Below are positions 8,420 to 17,360 of a DNA stretch of 64,000 nt, in pieces. Numbering within the stretch: position 1 is the stretch's first letter; each line of letters begins with the position of its first letter. This DNA comes from Candidatus Borrarchaeum weybense. Its GTDB lineage: Archaea > Asgardarchaeota > Sifarchaeia > Borrarchaeales > Borrarchaeaceae. The translations under genes and the position numbers were made by a program. Where the stretch lies: the NCBI GenBank assembly GCA_019057385.1, contig JAHQJS010000004.1, positions 426,535-490,534 on the forward strand. The letters are read 5' to 3'. The notes under the pieces are model-generated. The model searched no databases and was not told where the DNA came from. It worked only from the letters and a program-made list of their open reading frames with translations.

Positions 8420-8770
8420 ATGGTATCAATAAAATCAGAACATGGATCACCCATAATTTTTTGTGGTATACATGAACCAGAAGTACCACCATACGTAGAA
8501 AAGGAAGTAGGATATCTCGCAAATAGATGTGGATACTACGATCTCAAAACAGATACAATTTACATTTTTTTGAACAGTCCATGTAACCACAAACCGAGAA
8601 ACTTGGCAGATACAATAATTCATGAAACAATCGAAAGAGCGGTACACAGAGTTTTCTGGGACGATTATATCAAAGCAACCTCTTTTTCACATCTTTTCAT
8701 AAAGATTTCAAGAGAGTCAGATATAATGCTTACCATTGAGGAAAATAATGACATGAAACAGTCATCTTGA
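8420..8770 (+). CDS. Small HExxE-motif protein, possible metallopeptidase-like
   Basis: 116 residues. No family recognised. The striking feature is DTIIHETIERAVH: an H-E-x-x-E helix followed by a further His, resembling the zinc-binding helix of minimal metallopeptidase-like proteins. Two cysteines (GYLANRCGYYD and NSPCNHKPRN) and several His precede it. The ATG at 8420 has only a weak ribosome site, but a plausible promoter and a structured leader lie upstream. It is transcribed towards the convergent carbonic-anhydrase-like gene. Catalysis is not established: the helix may only bind metal. Confidence 0.6.
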   Translation: MVSIKSEHGSPIIFCGIHEPEVPPYVEKEVGYLANRCGYYDLKTDTIYIFLNSPCNHKPRNLADTIIHETIERAVHRVFWDDYIKATSFSHLFIKISRESDIMLTIEENNDMKQSS

Positions 8771-8798
8771 AACTCTTTAAAACATATGAAAAAGATAA

Positions 8799-9344
8799 CT
8801 ATTTTAATCTCAAATAACTTCGCGCAAGTTTGTAGTATTCCTCCGCATTCCATCTTATCAATTCCAACTGCTCTTCATTCACTGTTTTGACAGGCTTTGC
8901 AGGAATACCGAAACAGATGCTGTTTGGCGGAATAATTGAGTTCTGTGTAACTACCGCACCTGCACCAATAATTGAATTAGAGCCGACTTTTGTATTATTC
9001 ATAACTGTAGCGTTCATGCTTATGATAACGTTGTCTTCTATAGTGGCACCGTGTACAATTGCGCCATGCGCGATTGAGACATACTCGCCAATCACTACCG
9101 GGATGCCTGTATCCCTTTCACGAGTCCATCCAGGATGGATTACCGCATTATCTTGGATATTAGAAAAGCGACCTATCTCTATGCGACCTACATCTCCCCT
9201 CACGACTGCACAATTCCACACAGAAGCGTTTTCTGCCAGTTCCACATCTCCAATGACATTAGCTGATGGGGAAATAAAAACTGATTCGTGTATGCGCGGC
9301 TTTTTTTTCAGGTTACTTGCCACTATTTCTTCCAGATTTGACAT
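8799..9344 (-). CDS. Gamma-class carbonic anhydrase-like protein (left-handed beta-helix)
   Basis: 181 residues, the usual length. Repeated hexapeptides ([LIV]-G-x-x-x-x) run through SANVIGDVELAENASVWNCAVVRGD, NIQDNAVIHPG, GEYVSIAHGAIVHGATIEDN and KVGSNSIIGAGAVVTQN, forming a left-handed parallel beta-helix that trimerises. Three His in the IHPG, IAHG and IVHG turns correspond to the zinc ligands of Cam/YrdA-type enzymes, and the conserved RGD/NIQDN residues are present. The acidic loop of archetypal Cam is missing, as in most CamH/YrdA homologues, so hydratase activity is likely but not certain; an acyltransferase role is possible. Confidence 0.9.
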   Translation of the reverse strand: MSNLEEIVASNLKKKPRIHESVFISPSANVIGDVELAENASVWNCAVVRGDVGRIEIGRFSNIQDNAVIHPGWTRERDTGIPVVIGEYVSIAHGAIVHGATIEDNVIISMNATVMNNTKVGSNSIIGAGAVVTQNSIIPPNSICFGIPAKPVKTVNEEQLELIRWNAEEYYKLARSYLRLK

Positions 9345-9469
9345 CTTATTTGCACCAATTCTATATGTTTACTGAATCGTTCAACGCAATTTCTATAACT
9401 AGTTTTAAAGTTTCTCTTATTTCCAAGTTATTTAAGATATTTTTTCAAATAAAACTGATAAGAATGTGT

Positions 9470-9949
9470 TCAAATTGATTTCAGTTCTAATATTTTTTCT
9501 GTAAAAGATTCGTGATCTGGGTTGATTACAGGGATTGTACCTAAAATTCCTCTGAAGTCACTGTCGTATGTAACGAATATATCCGCATTGGAATTAATGG
9601 CAATAACAGCGTGTAAAGCCTCTGCTGCATATAGATTTCTATTGAAGATCTGGTTTCTGGATGCCATAATTGCTGTTTTTGTCACGGGCACTAGTGTTAA
9701 TATCTTTTTTTGATTCATTTCACCAATATCGCTTAAGAAGAAATCGAGAGTAATGTTGGCGTCTTTTTCGCTAATTGTTCCTAAATTGGATTGCTTCTTA
9801 AGAGCACGAAACATTTCAAGAATCGTCCATTCACAAGTCACACCATAAAAGTTTTCAGTTAATTGATTTAACAGCCAGTCAGCATGTTTTTGATTCTCAA
9901 CAGGGCAATACGCATTGTAAAACACATTCGAATCTAAATAAATCGGCAT
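9470..9949 (-). CDS. vapC: PIN-domain ribonuclease toxin (VapC-type)
   Basis: 159 residues. The PIN fold is shown by the starting YLDSNVFYNAY (first catalytic Asp), EWTILEMFRAL, the helix NLYAAEALHAVIAINSNA (central acidic residue) and the terminal IFVTYDSDFRGI with the last Asp pair. VapC toxins are Mg-dependent RNases that usually cut tRNA or rRNA. Its ATG overlaps the stop of the upstream ribbon-helix-helix gene by one base, the classic antitoxin-toxin arrangement. A spacer of about 120 bp separates it from the carbonic-anhydrase-like gene. Confidence 0.88.
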   Translation of the reverse strand: MPIYLDSNVFYNAYCPVENQKHADWLLNQLTENFYGVTCEWTILEMFRALKKQSNLGTISEKDANITLDFFLSDIGEMNQKKILTLVPVTKTAIMASRNQIFNRNLYAAEALHAVIAINSNADIFVTYDSDFRGILGTIPVINPDHESFTEKILELKSI

Positions 9950-10185
9950 TATTCTTCCTCCCTAACAGAGCGAATTGCTTCAATTCCAGGTTGAAAGGGT
10001 GACTTCTGTCGTTTTTTCAGATATTCTATTAGTTCTTCTCGCGTTTTAATCCCTATTTTTTCTTTAATATATGAATAAATGCCACCTCTGACTGCTTCAC
10101 TCCTAGAGGCTAAAATACCTTCTTTAATCATTTGATCTAACCATTCAATTAATTCTTCATCAATTGAAACAGAGATAGTTGTCAT
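9949..10185 (-). CDS. vapB: Ribbon-helix-helix antitoxin/regulator (VapB-type)
   Basis: 78 residues. TTISVSIDEELIEWLDQMI is the beta-strand/helix of a ribbon-helix-helix DNA-binding domain, followed by ASRSEAVRGGIYSYI, the second helix with the usual 'SRSEAVR' signature. The C-terminal part (IGIKTREELIEYLKKR) is the expected toxin-neutralising tail. It precedes and overlaps the PIN-domain gene by one base, so it should neutralise the toxin and repress their operon by binding its promoter. Confidence 0.88.
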   Translation of the reverse strand: MTTISVSIDEELIEWLDQMIKEGILASRSEAVRGGIYSYIKEKIGIKTREELIEYLKKRQKSPFQPGIEAIRSVREEE

Positions 10186-10302
10186 AAAACCACCTAAGAT
10201 ACTTTCTTACAAGTTAATATCAAAACAATATTAGAAAAAATATATTATTTAAAAGTTATCAAAATTTACAAGATAATCGTTATGTAAATGTATACTCGGC
10301 GG

Positions 10303-10338
10303 GTCGATCAGCGACATGACTCCCAGTCATGTGTTGAT
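10303..10338. repeat. Long hairpin at the 3' end of the adjacent gene
   Basis: GATCA-GCG-ACATGACT-CCC-AGTCATGT-G-TTGATC forms an eight-pair stem capped by CCC, extended by GATCA/TGATC across a bulge. It overlaps the last codons and stop of the minus-strand gene at 10308-10598. It may end transcription or be a relic of a mobile-element end. Confidence 0.5.
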
Positions 10339-10598
10339 CCAAAAATCTGTAATATGTCCCAAAAGTCATCAAATGTCTCTGGATTCTGCTCAAGAATTGT
10401 ATCAACATCTTCTAAACTAGCTACTGCCTCACCACATTGCGAACAGGTAATGTATGACAGGATAATCTCATCATCAGATAAATCAGATACGGTTTTTTTA
10501 AAGGCATTTAAGTCAAATCCTAATTGATCTGCTATCTCTGGTGCACGTTCTAATTGTCTATCTCTTAAAATATCCGCTAATTCTTTTCTTGTTCTCAA
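10308..10598 (-). CDS. Hypothetical 96-aa protein with one CxxC
   Basis: Not recognised. It is mostly helical and acidic: an amphipathic N-terminus (RTRKELADILRDRQLERA), a central YITCSQCGEAVA with a CxxC that looks like half a zinc knuckle, and an acidic C-terminal half (LEDVDTILEQNPETFDDFW). The single further Cys near the C-terminus (WESCR) might complete a site. It lies upstream of the toxin-antitoxin pair and downstream of larC on the same strand, with more than 80 bp on either side, so no operon is implied. Its 3' end coincides with a strong hairpin. Confidence 0.55.
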   Translation of the reverse strand: MRTRKELADILRDRQLERAPEIADQLGFDLNAFKKTVSDLSDDEIILSYITCSQCGEAVASLEDVDTILEQNPETFDDFWDILQIFGSTHDWESCR

Positions 10599-10678
10599 TT
10601 TTTTGTCCCTCTATTCACTAGCCTTTCCTTAATGTTTTTTTATAAAAGCCCTGCTCTTTCTTTGAAAATAAATATTTT

Positions 10679-11995
10679 TTACTTCTTGCCGTTTTGGTAT
10701 GCTTTAGGAAGTTCTGTGCCGAATGTTTCACGAGCTTTCTTTAAAGCAATCTCAGAAATAGTTTTCATTGATTCCCCTGTTTCCTTAGCTATATCTTTTG
10801 TGTCCTCGAATTCAGGTTTTAGTGTGAGAATATTATCTTCTGAGTCCTTTCCAATCTTGATTCCTACATGAAACTCCTTTCCATCAATCGTAATAGATAT
10901 TTTCTCGATACTGCGACTAAGGATCAACCGTGGATGTTCGAGGACAGTACGGATTCCAAGCGTACCCGTCTCTTCGAATAGGATCGAAGCTAGCTTCAAA
11001 CTATCTTGCGGTCTTGCGATTACTGTAATGAGGTAACCAGGACGATTCTTTTTTGTGACAGTGCTCAAATAACTGACATCTAAAGCCCCATGCTCTAGAA
11101 GTTTATCCATAGTGTACCCTAATACCTCTCCTGTGACATCGTCGACATTTGTTTCAAGTTTGATGATTTCATCTTCATAAAACTTACGAGCCACAGAAAA
11201 TTGACGTATGGCGGCATCTCCAATGATAATTCGCGTTACATTGGGGATGCCGTGAAACTCGTACTTCCCTGCGCCGTAACCCTCCACTTTAATGGTCATA
11301 GCAGGATACACACCAACGAACTCTGTAACAAGATTCGCTAGAATAGAGATTCCAGTCGGCGTCACCAACTCCTTCTCAACAGGCCCACCCTTAAAGGGGA
11401 TATTATAGTCTTTCAAAATTCTTGTAGTCGCAGGTGGTGGCACGGGATACGTCCCGTGATCGATCTCAATTATGCCTCCGCCAATGGAGGGAGGAGTTCC
11501 ATAAATTTTTGAATTAAAAACGCCTAAAGAATCAAGCGCAATTGCAATTCCCGCAACGTCAATAATGGTGTCAGCCGATCCTGCTTCGTGAAGGTGGACG
11601 TGATCAAAGGGTTCATTATGAACCGTAGCCTCAGCCTGAATCAATGTTTTTAATGCATTAACGGCAAATTCAGAGGCCTTTTTAGATAGGTCAAATTCAG
11701 GGAGGATCCGATTTATTGCTTCCATGAGGATTGCCCCTTCTCTGTGGTGAATATGTTCGTGAATATTAATTCCGATCCTGGTTGCTCGAATACCACTTCG
11801 ATTTACTTCTTCAAAATCTATGTTAATTTCTTTACAATCAGGAAGAAATTCGGGAATGACCTCAGCTAATCGGCTAATTTTGAATTTCACTTTATTGCCC
11901 CCCGCGTCGACTAAAGCGCCAAGCAACATATCCCCAGAAATGCCAGCTATGCTGGAATCAATTAAAGTGATCTTTTGACTGAATGAGTTAATCAA
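10679..11995 (-). CDS. larC: LarC, nickel insertion protein for the nickel-pincer cofactor
   Basis: 438 residues, a full-length LarC/DUF111 protein in one frame (some bacteria split it and need a ribosomal frameshift). Diagnostic segments are the start IDSSIAGISGDMLLGALVDAG, HEHIHHREG, HVHLHEAGSADTIIDVAG with its His-rich motif, YGTPPSIGGGIIEIDHGTYPVPPPAT, and ELVTPTGISIL. LarC inserts Ni into the sulfur-bearing pyridinium precursor using CTP. larB lies next door in divergent orientation. LarE and LarA are not in this window, so the user enzyme must be elsewhere. Confidence 0.95.
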   Translation of the reverse strand: MINSFSQKITLIDSSIAGISGDMLLGALVDAGGNKVKFKISRLAEVIPEFLPDCKEINIDFEEVNRSGIRATRIGINIHEHIHHREGAILMEAINRILPEFDLSKKASEFAVNALKTLIQAEATVHNEPFDHVHLHEAGSADTIIDVAGIAIALDSLGVFNSKIYGTPPSIGGGIIEIDHGTYPVPPPATTRILKDYNIPFKGGPVEKELVTPTGISILANLVTEFVGVYPAMTIKVEGYGAGKYEFHGIPNVTRIIIGDAAIRQFSVARKFYEDEIIKLETNVDDVTGEVLGYTMDKLLEHGALDVSYLSTVTKKNRPGYLITVIARPQDSLKLASILFEETGTLGIRTVLEHPRLILSRSIEKISITIDGKEFHVGIKIGKDSEDNILTLKPEFEDTKDIAKETGESMKTISEIALKKARETFGTELPKAYQNGKK

Positions 11996-12148
11996 ACAAG
12001 TACCTCCTGCTTCTACCTCTTTCGATTATCATAAAAACGAAAACTGTTTTTTTTAAATTTAATAGTCAATTTTTAAGATTTCTATTTAAGATCTATAGAT
12101 CCTTAGTTTTATAAACACAGTAAGAAACTTAAGATTAGGTGTATTAGC

Positions 12149-12964
12149 GTGCAACTAAAAGAGATTTTAGAAAAGATAGCGTGTAAGGAACTTAGCATCG
12201 AGGAGGCAGAGAAGTTACTGCAACTGAAGGGAGATCTTATTTCAACAGCGATTGAAGAAGTTAATGATATTGCAAAACTAGATCTGTATCGCCAGGCTAG
12301 AACAGGTATTCCTGAAGTAATCCTAGCGGAAGAAAAACGTCCTGAAGACGCAGCCCTCCTTGCCGTCAAAATGGCGAGTAAGAGTGGCTATACCATACTC
12401 TCACGGATTTCTGACAAGGTTATAGATGAGGTAAAAACAATTCTCCCGGATTCACTTGAACTTGAGATTAATGAACGTGCCCGTATGCTAATCGTAAAGA
12501 AAAAAGGATACGAATACAAAAAAGTCCCTGGGAAAATAGGGATTTTTGCAGCAGGAACTTCAGACATACCTGTTGCTGAGGAATCACGAATTATTGCAGA
12601 AGCAATGGGTGTTTCAACATATACAGCATATGATGTAGGAATTGCAGGCTTACATAGATTGTTGCCTCATCTAAAAACGATGCTAGACGAAGATGTAGAT
12701 GCATTAGTTGTTGTGGCAGGGATGGAGGGTGCCTTGCCCTCAGTTGTAGCCGGACTTGTGGACATTCCTGTAGTTGGGGTGCCAAGCCCAGTAGGTTATG
12801 GTCTAGGAGGCAAGGGGTTAGCGGCACTTAACTCAATGCTACAATCTTGTGCGCCTGGTGTGATGGTAGTAAATATAGATAATGGAATCGGGGCAGGCAC
12901 AGCGGCAGCATTAATTGCATTAAAAGTAGCGAAAGCGCGCGAGAAGTTCAATCAAGGGATCTAA
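12149..12964 (+). CDS. larB: LarB, nicotinate mononucleotide-adenine carboxylase (nickel-pincer pathway)
   Basis: 271 residues from a GTG start. The N-terminal ~100 residues are the small LarB-specific domain (LCRQARTGIPEVILAEEK-like pattern seen as LDLYRQARTGIPEVILAE); the rest is a PurE/AIR-carboxylase-like domain with IGIFAAGTSDIPVAEESR, YDVGIAGLHRLL, VVVAGMEGALPSVVAGLV and GVPSPVGYGLGGKGLAAL. LarB carboxylates and hydrolyses nicotinic acid adenine dinucleotide, the first step of nickel-pincer cofactor synthesis. It is divergent from larC with about 150 bp between them, sharing a regulatory region. Confidence 0.95.
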   Translation: MQLKEILEKIACKELSIEEAEKLLQLKGDLISTAIEEVNDIAKLDLYRQARTGIPEVILAEEKRPEDAALLAVKMASKSGYTILSRISDKVIDEVKTILPDSLELEINERARMLIVKKKGYEYKKVPGKIGIFAAGTSDIPVAEESRIIAEAMGVSTYTAYDVGIAGLHRLLPHLKTMLDEDVDALVVVAGMEGALPSVVAGLVDIPVVGVPSPVGYGLGGKGLAALNSMLQSCAPGVMVVNIDNGIGAGTAAALIALKVAKAREKFNQGI

Positions 12965-13006
12965 AACTATTTTTAAAGACAAATAATTACTATAGAACTC
13001 CTTAGG

Positions 13007-13990
13007 CTATTCAATAAAATCAGTTAGATTTATTTCAACCGCTGAAATAACAGTGGTTACCTTTACAGTATTCGTTAGGTTTTCGTCTATAATAAGTCCC
13101 CAGATGACTTGAACATTTTCATCAAGTTCATTTACGACATATTGAGCGATTTCTTGCGCTTCCTTAAGTGTAAGATCGTGACTACCTGTAATATTGACAA
13201 TAGCACCTTTAGCATGAGAGAGGTCAACATCGATAAAAGGAAATTCCATAGCAGTTTGTACGGCTTCTGTTACGCGTTTTTCTCGGTTTTCTTCCTCTGA
13301 TACACCTCTCCAGATTATTGAAATACCTGTCGGTTTTTTACTTAATGAAAATAGTGTTCTTAAATCAGCTAAGTCTACATTGATTCGTCCTGGCGTTGCA
13401 ACCAATTCAACGATGGCTAAAACACCATTAATAGCTAAATCATCTGCTAGTCGAAATGCATCCTCTAAAGATGAGTTTGGAGCGATTTTCAAGAGTTTCT
13501 CATTCGGGATTACGATAATTGCGTCAGTAACCGTCATTATCTCCTCTAAAGCAGTTAAAGCGAAATCCATACGCCTTTTTCCTTCCACATCGAACGGAAG
13601 AGTTGAAATACAGATGGTCAAAATACCCTTATTTTTAGCAATTTGTGAAATTATTGGAGCAGCACCTGTGCCTGTTCCTCCTCCTAATCCGACAATTAAA
13701 AAAACGATATCTGCTTGAATATGATTTCTAATTTCAGAGATACTTTCTTTTGCAGCCGCTTTTCCTCTTTTTGGATCCTTTCCAGCACCTAATCCTTTGC
13801 AAACTTGCTTACCAATTGCAAGCTTTGTATCACAAGTTGTATTGTGGAGATTTTGGACATTGGTATCTATTCCCAGTGTTCTCAGTGCTGGAACATTATC
13901 AAAGAGACCGTTTTCACTTAACCGCGTTATTATATGATTTCCAGCACCACCCACTCCAACAATTAAGATACTAGGTATAAGTTCTGTCAT
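13007..13990 (-). CDS. ftsZ: Cell division protein FtsZ
   Basis: 327 residues. ILIVGVGGAGNHIITRL is the nucleotide-binding start of FtsZ, GGGTGTG (residues 103-109) the tubulin signature loop, and FDVEGKRRMDFALTAL plus NEKLLKIAPNSSLEDAF are the expected T5-H7 region. It polymerises with GTP into the division ring. The C-terminus ends soon after the GTPase/C-terminal fold without a long linker or a clear anchoring peptide, so partners must tether it differently from bacterial FtsZ. In many Euryarchaeota ftsZ leads a secE-spt5 operon; here it faces away from secE, with an omega-RNA-like element between them. Confidence 0.95.
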   Translation of the reverse strand: MTELIPSILIVGVGGAGNHIITRLSENGLFDNVPALRTLGIDTNVQNLHNTTCDTKLAIGKQVCKGLGAGKDPKRGKAAAKESISEIRNHIQADIVFLIVGLGGGTGTGAAPIISQIAKNKGILTICISTLPFDVEGKRRMDFALTALEEIMTVTDAIIVIPNEKLLKIAPNSSLEDAFRLADDLAINGVLAIVELVATPGRINVDLADLRTLFSLSKKPTGISIIWRGVSEEENREKRVTEAVQTAMEFPFIDVDLSHAKGAIVNITGSHDLTLKEAQEIAQYVVNELDENVQVIWGLIIDENLTNTVKVTTVISAVEINLTDFIE

Positions 13991-14024
13991 ATCCTTCTAT
14001 CCTTAGCAGAATCTAGATTTTTTG

Positions 14025-14076
14025 TTAAAAACAGTAATGTGGTATCAATAATATTAAAAACAGTAATGTCATATCA
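14025..14076. repeat. Direct repeat upstream of ftsZ
   Basis: TTAAAAACAGTAATGT (14025-14048 unit, continuing with GGTATCAA) recurs at 14053-14076 with CATATCAA instead: two 24-bp units with 22 identities and a 28-bp period. They lie 35-90 bp upstream of the ftsZ start and may be regulator-binding sites. Confidence 0.6.
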
Positions 14077-14202
14077 ACAAAAGTAACATTGCCGTATTAA
14101 GATAGAAACTATCTATACGCATCAAGCATGATAACAGTTGCTTTCGCAACCTTTTTAATCAAATGTAATTACACAAATACAATTATTTTAAGGACTTGTT
14201 CA

Positions 14203-14580
14203 GTGACATCCTCCCCATCCCTTCGGATAGGGCTTCCAGCTTTCCACTGTAGTTCTCGCTCCCTCACGGGAGGCGACGCTTCGCCACTGTCACTACATCT
14301 ATGGGCTTACGGAAACTTACCAGGTTGCACACGCTGCTCACCCTTATCCTGCCCCTTCCTTATCTGCCTGAAGAGTGCTATTAATCTTTTACCTGTCTGT
14401 CCGACAGGTTAGCACACTGCACACACTAAGGGGACTCTCTTGCCACGCTGGATAAGACCTCATGCACGGGCATCCTCACGTTTAGCCCTGTCACAAACTG
14501 ACTGGTTGCTTACAGGAGGATATGCCTCCACCCAGTCGGGCATTACGGGTACACTCACGGTACCATATATAGAGGTTCCG
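14203..14580 (-). ncRNA. omega-RNA-like structured RNA of an IS200/IS605-type element (HEARO-like), no nuclease gene
   Basis: This GC-rich block stands out from AT-rich surroundings and on the minus strand folds into many stems: GACTGG/CCAGTC, GGAGG-CATA-TCCTCC, CTTATCC with distant GGATAAG, CCCCTT with AAGGGG, ACCTGTC/GACAGGT, GTGCTA/TAGCAC, GGCGA/TCGCC, CTCCC-GTGA-GGGAG and CCCTATCC-GAAG-GGATGGGG. The stretch GTGTGCAACCTGGTAAGT then TTCCGTAAGCCC, and the 3' end GAAGCCC...GGAGGATGTCAC, match my memory of HEARO/IS605-orfB RNAs that guide IscB/TnpB nucleases. No tnpA, tnpB or iscB frame is present, so this is a solo RNA: a relic, or one serving a nuclease in trans. The 5' boundary is uncertain. 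Confidence 0.55.
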
Positions 14581-14620
14581 AGTAACTATAAAAAGCCATC
14601 GTATTTCGTCATCGTATAAA

Positions 14621-14662
14621 GTTAAAATAAAATAAATAAAATAAAATAAAATAAAATAAATA
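14621..14662. repeat. Low-complexity (AAAAT)n tract
   Basis: Runs of AAAATA/AATAA repeats between the omega-RNA-like element and secE. It may mark the edge of the mobile element or simply be promoter-proximal low-complexity DNA. Confidence 0.8.
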
Positions 14663-14721
14663 GTATACAAAGATCCATGCTTATCGATTGGTGAAAGACT
14701 TAAACATGAGAGAGGATTTTA

Positions 14722-14910
14722 ATGGTAGAATTCAAGAAAGTGAGATCAGATTTCATAAGAATGGCACGCCTCGCAAAAAAGCCTTCAAGAAAAGAATTTT
14801 GGCTTAGCATCAGAATTAGCTTACTTGGCATGGTTGCTATAGGTCTTATAGCGTTTATAATTAAACTTATCTTCACTTTGGTAGTTGGTTTTACACCTCC
14901 GACAGCCTAA
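14722..14910 (+). CDS. secE: Protein translocase subunit SecE/Sec61-gamma
   Basis: 62 residues, the archaeal size. A basic amphipathic helix (SDFIRMARLAKKPSRKEFW) is followed by one C-terminal membrane helix (LLGMVAIGLIAFIIKLIF), the typical Sec61-gamma layout. It clamps the SecY channel in the membrane. It begins with ATG after AGAGG, and its stop is 13 bp from the spt5 start, the conserved archaeal secE-spt5 pair. Confidence 0.95.
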   Translation: MVEFKKVRSDFIRMARLAKKPSRKEFWLSIRISLLGMVAIGLIAFIIKLIFTLVVGFTPPTA

Positions 14911-14923
14911 GGAGGCATTTTTT

Positions 14924-15433
14924 ATGGAGACTCAAGAAAAACCTGAGGTAGCGAAAAAACGTACGGGTACGTCAATTTTCACGATTCGCACCACCATCGG
15001 TCAAGAAAAATCAGTAGCAGAGCTAATTGCTAATCGAGTTAAAATACACGATCTCGTTATAAAATCTATCTTGGTGCCTGAAACTCTACGAGGATACATC
15101 TTCATAGAAACGGCAAAAAGGGATGCCATTGATGAAGCTATTTCAGGAATTTCACACGTTAGAGGATCAGTAGGAAAAACCCATATTACTGAACTCTCGC
15201 ATTTTCTAATTCCAAAGCCTCCAACCGAAGGGCTTGAAGCCGGTGATATTGTAGAAATAACTGGAGGGCCATTTAAAGGAACTAGAGCAAAAGTAACGAG
15301 AGTAGACACAACAAAGGAAGAAGTTACAGTTGAGTTACTTGACTCACCTGCCCCAATACCCATCCGAGTTCATGGAGATTATGTACGAAAAGTTGGTGAT
15401 CGGATAGAAGCAGATGAGTTTTCAATTCGTTGA
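14924..15433 (+). CDS. spt5: Transcription elongation factor Spt5 (NusG family)
   Basis: 169 residues from the ATG at 14924, which has AAGGAGG seven bases upstream; a longer frame overlapping secE is ignored for that reason. An NGN domain (SIFTIRTTIGQEKSVAELIA through TLRGYIFIETAKRDAIDEAI) is followed by a KOW domain (GDIVEITGGPFKGTRAKV). Archaeal Spt5 binds Spt4 and the RNA polymerase clamp to keep elongation processive. Ribosomal L11/L1 genes, which usually follow in archaea, are absent here, so the ancestral operon is broken after this gene. Confidence 0.95.
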   Translation: METQEKPEVAKKRTGTSIFTIRTTIGQEKSVAELIANRVKIHDLVIKSILVPETLRGYIFIETAKRDAIDEAISGISHVRGSVGKTHITELSHFLIPKPPTEGLEAGDIVEITGGPFKGTRAKVTRVDTTKEEVTVELLDSPAPIPIRVHGDYVRKVGDRIEADEFSIR

Positions 15434-15454
15434 TAATAAGTCGACACAAAAATA

Positions 15455-15940
15455 TTATTCTTGAAAAATAAGCCCCAGATCAAATATTGGTTTTATTTCA
15501 ATAACTTTTTCAGGGCACGTTTCTTCACAATCCCCACAGGTAATGCATCTTTCAATTGCAACACATAATCTTCCAAACCCTCTCAGCGGCGCTGGGAGTG
15601 ATATTGCTTCTAAAGGTTTTTTAACTGCTAATTGTTTGATAAAATTTATTAGAAGGCGTCTATTTTCTGATTTTATTTCCCCGCTGTCTTCAAAAAGGCT
15701 GGGCAAGTCAAATTTATTTTCAATCAGCGGGGCATCAAGTTGACAGACCTCTTCACATTTATGGCATCCTATGCAAATGCTCTGTAGCGCGGTTACCTTT
15801 CCAAATCCACGGAGACCTTCTGGAACAGCTATCACTTTTTCAGGCTTTTTTATTGCGATTTTTCTTATTAAATCGACTAATTTTTCTCTTTTAGATTGAG
15901 TTTCCTCGGTCTCTGATTCATTGGTTTTATCAGACATCAA
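15455..15940 (-). CDS. Tandem-repeat ferredoxin-like protein, two [4Fe-4S] motifs
   Basis: 161 residues built from two copies of one module: a basic helix, then KPEKVIAVPEGLRGFGKV before CIGCHKCEEVC, and KPLEAISLPAPLRGFGRL before CITCGDCEETC. Each CxxCxxCxxxC can bind a [4Fe-4S] cluster, although the following Pro that closes classic clusters is seen only in the second (CPEK). The 'P.pLRGFG' segment is unusual and I do not recognise it as a named domain. Probably an electron carrier between oxidoreductases such as AOR or Hdr. It is convergent with spt5, with only 21 bp between the stops. Confidence 0.8.
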   Translation of the reverse strand: MMSDKTNESETEETQSKREKLVDLIRKIAIKKPEKVIAVPEGLRGFGKVTALQSICIGCHKCEEVCQLDAPLIENKFDLPSLFEDSGEIKSENRRLLINFIKQLAVKKPLEAISLPAPLRGFGRLCVAIERCITCGDCEETCPEKVIEIKPIFDLGLIFQE

Positions 15941-16039
15941 ACTTCCCGCTTACTGTTAATTGATCAAATTTCGAACAGTCATAGTGCTTATGTTCTGATG
16001 TGCAAATCACAGAATAAAGTTATATTTGTAAAGATACCG

Positions 16040-16080
16040 ATTTCAACAACTATTATATATATATTTATACAGAAACAGGT
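16040..16080 (+). promoter_or_regulatory. TATA-type promoter of the GAPDH gene
   Basis: ACTATTATATATATATTTATACAG is a strong TATA element. The expected start site, about 25 bp downstream, gives a leader of roughly 65 nt. GCCGC (16100-16104) and GCGGC (16133-16137) in this leader can pair just before the GGAGGA ribosome site. Confidence 0.55.
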
Positions 16081-16119
16081 AAGATGTATTTCAATGTCCG
16101 CCGCTTGGAGGACACATAA

Positions 16120-17148
<1,029 letters not shown>

Positions 17149-17360
17149 ATAAAAAAGTGTAAAACATGATCTACTATTTTCTTTTTTTTTATATTGACAG
17201 TAAATGCCTTTTATTTCTATAGCGAACCAGCGAGACTAAGATAAGAGCTTCAAATTATCAGCAAAGATAGTTTTATAAGATATCAATCGCCAATGATACA
17301 CTCTGTCAAGATTTCAAAAATATCTACAAAGATTAAGCGCAAAATACATTTCAATGATAA

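Noticed and set aside
10290..10345. tRNA gene
   Set aside because: The hairpin could give an anticodon arm with a 7-nt loop (CCC or GGG on opposite strands), but there is no D arm, T loop or acceptor stem, and it overlaps the end of a coding frame.
12109..12369. Minus-strand frame over larB
   Set aside because: Ser/Arg/Ile-rich shadow of the larB coding strand without ribosome site.
14128..14412. 94-residue plus-strand frame over the structured RNA
   Set aside because: It runs across the stems of the omega-RNA-like element, antisense to it, and its product is Leu/Ser/Cys-rich without domain pattern.
14203..14580. RNase P RNA or SRP RNA
   Set aside because: No GAGGAAAGUC-type P4 core and no SRP helix 8 GNAR/GGAA motif; the IS605-style end fits an omega-RNA better.
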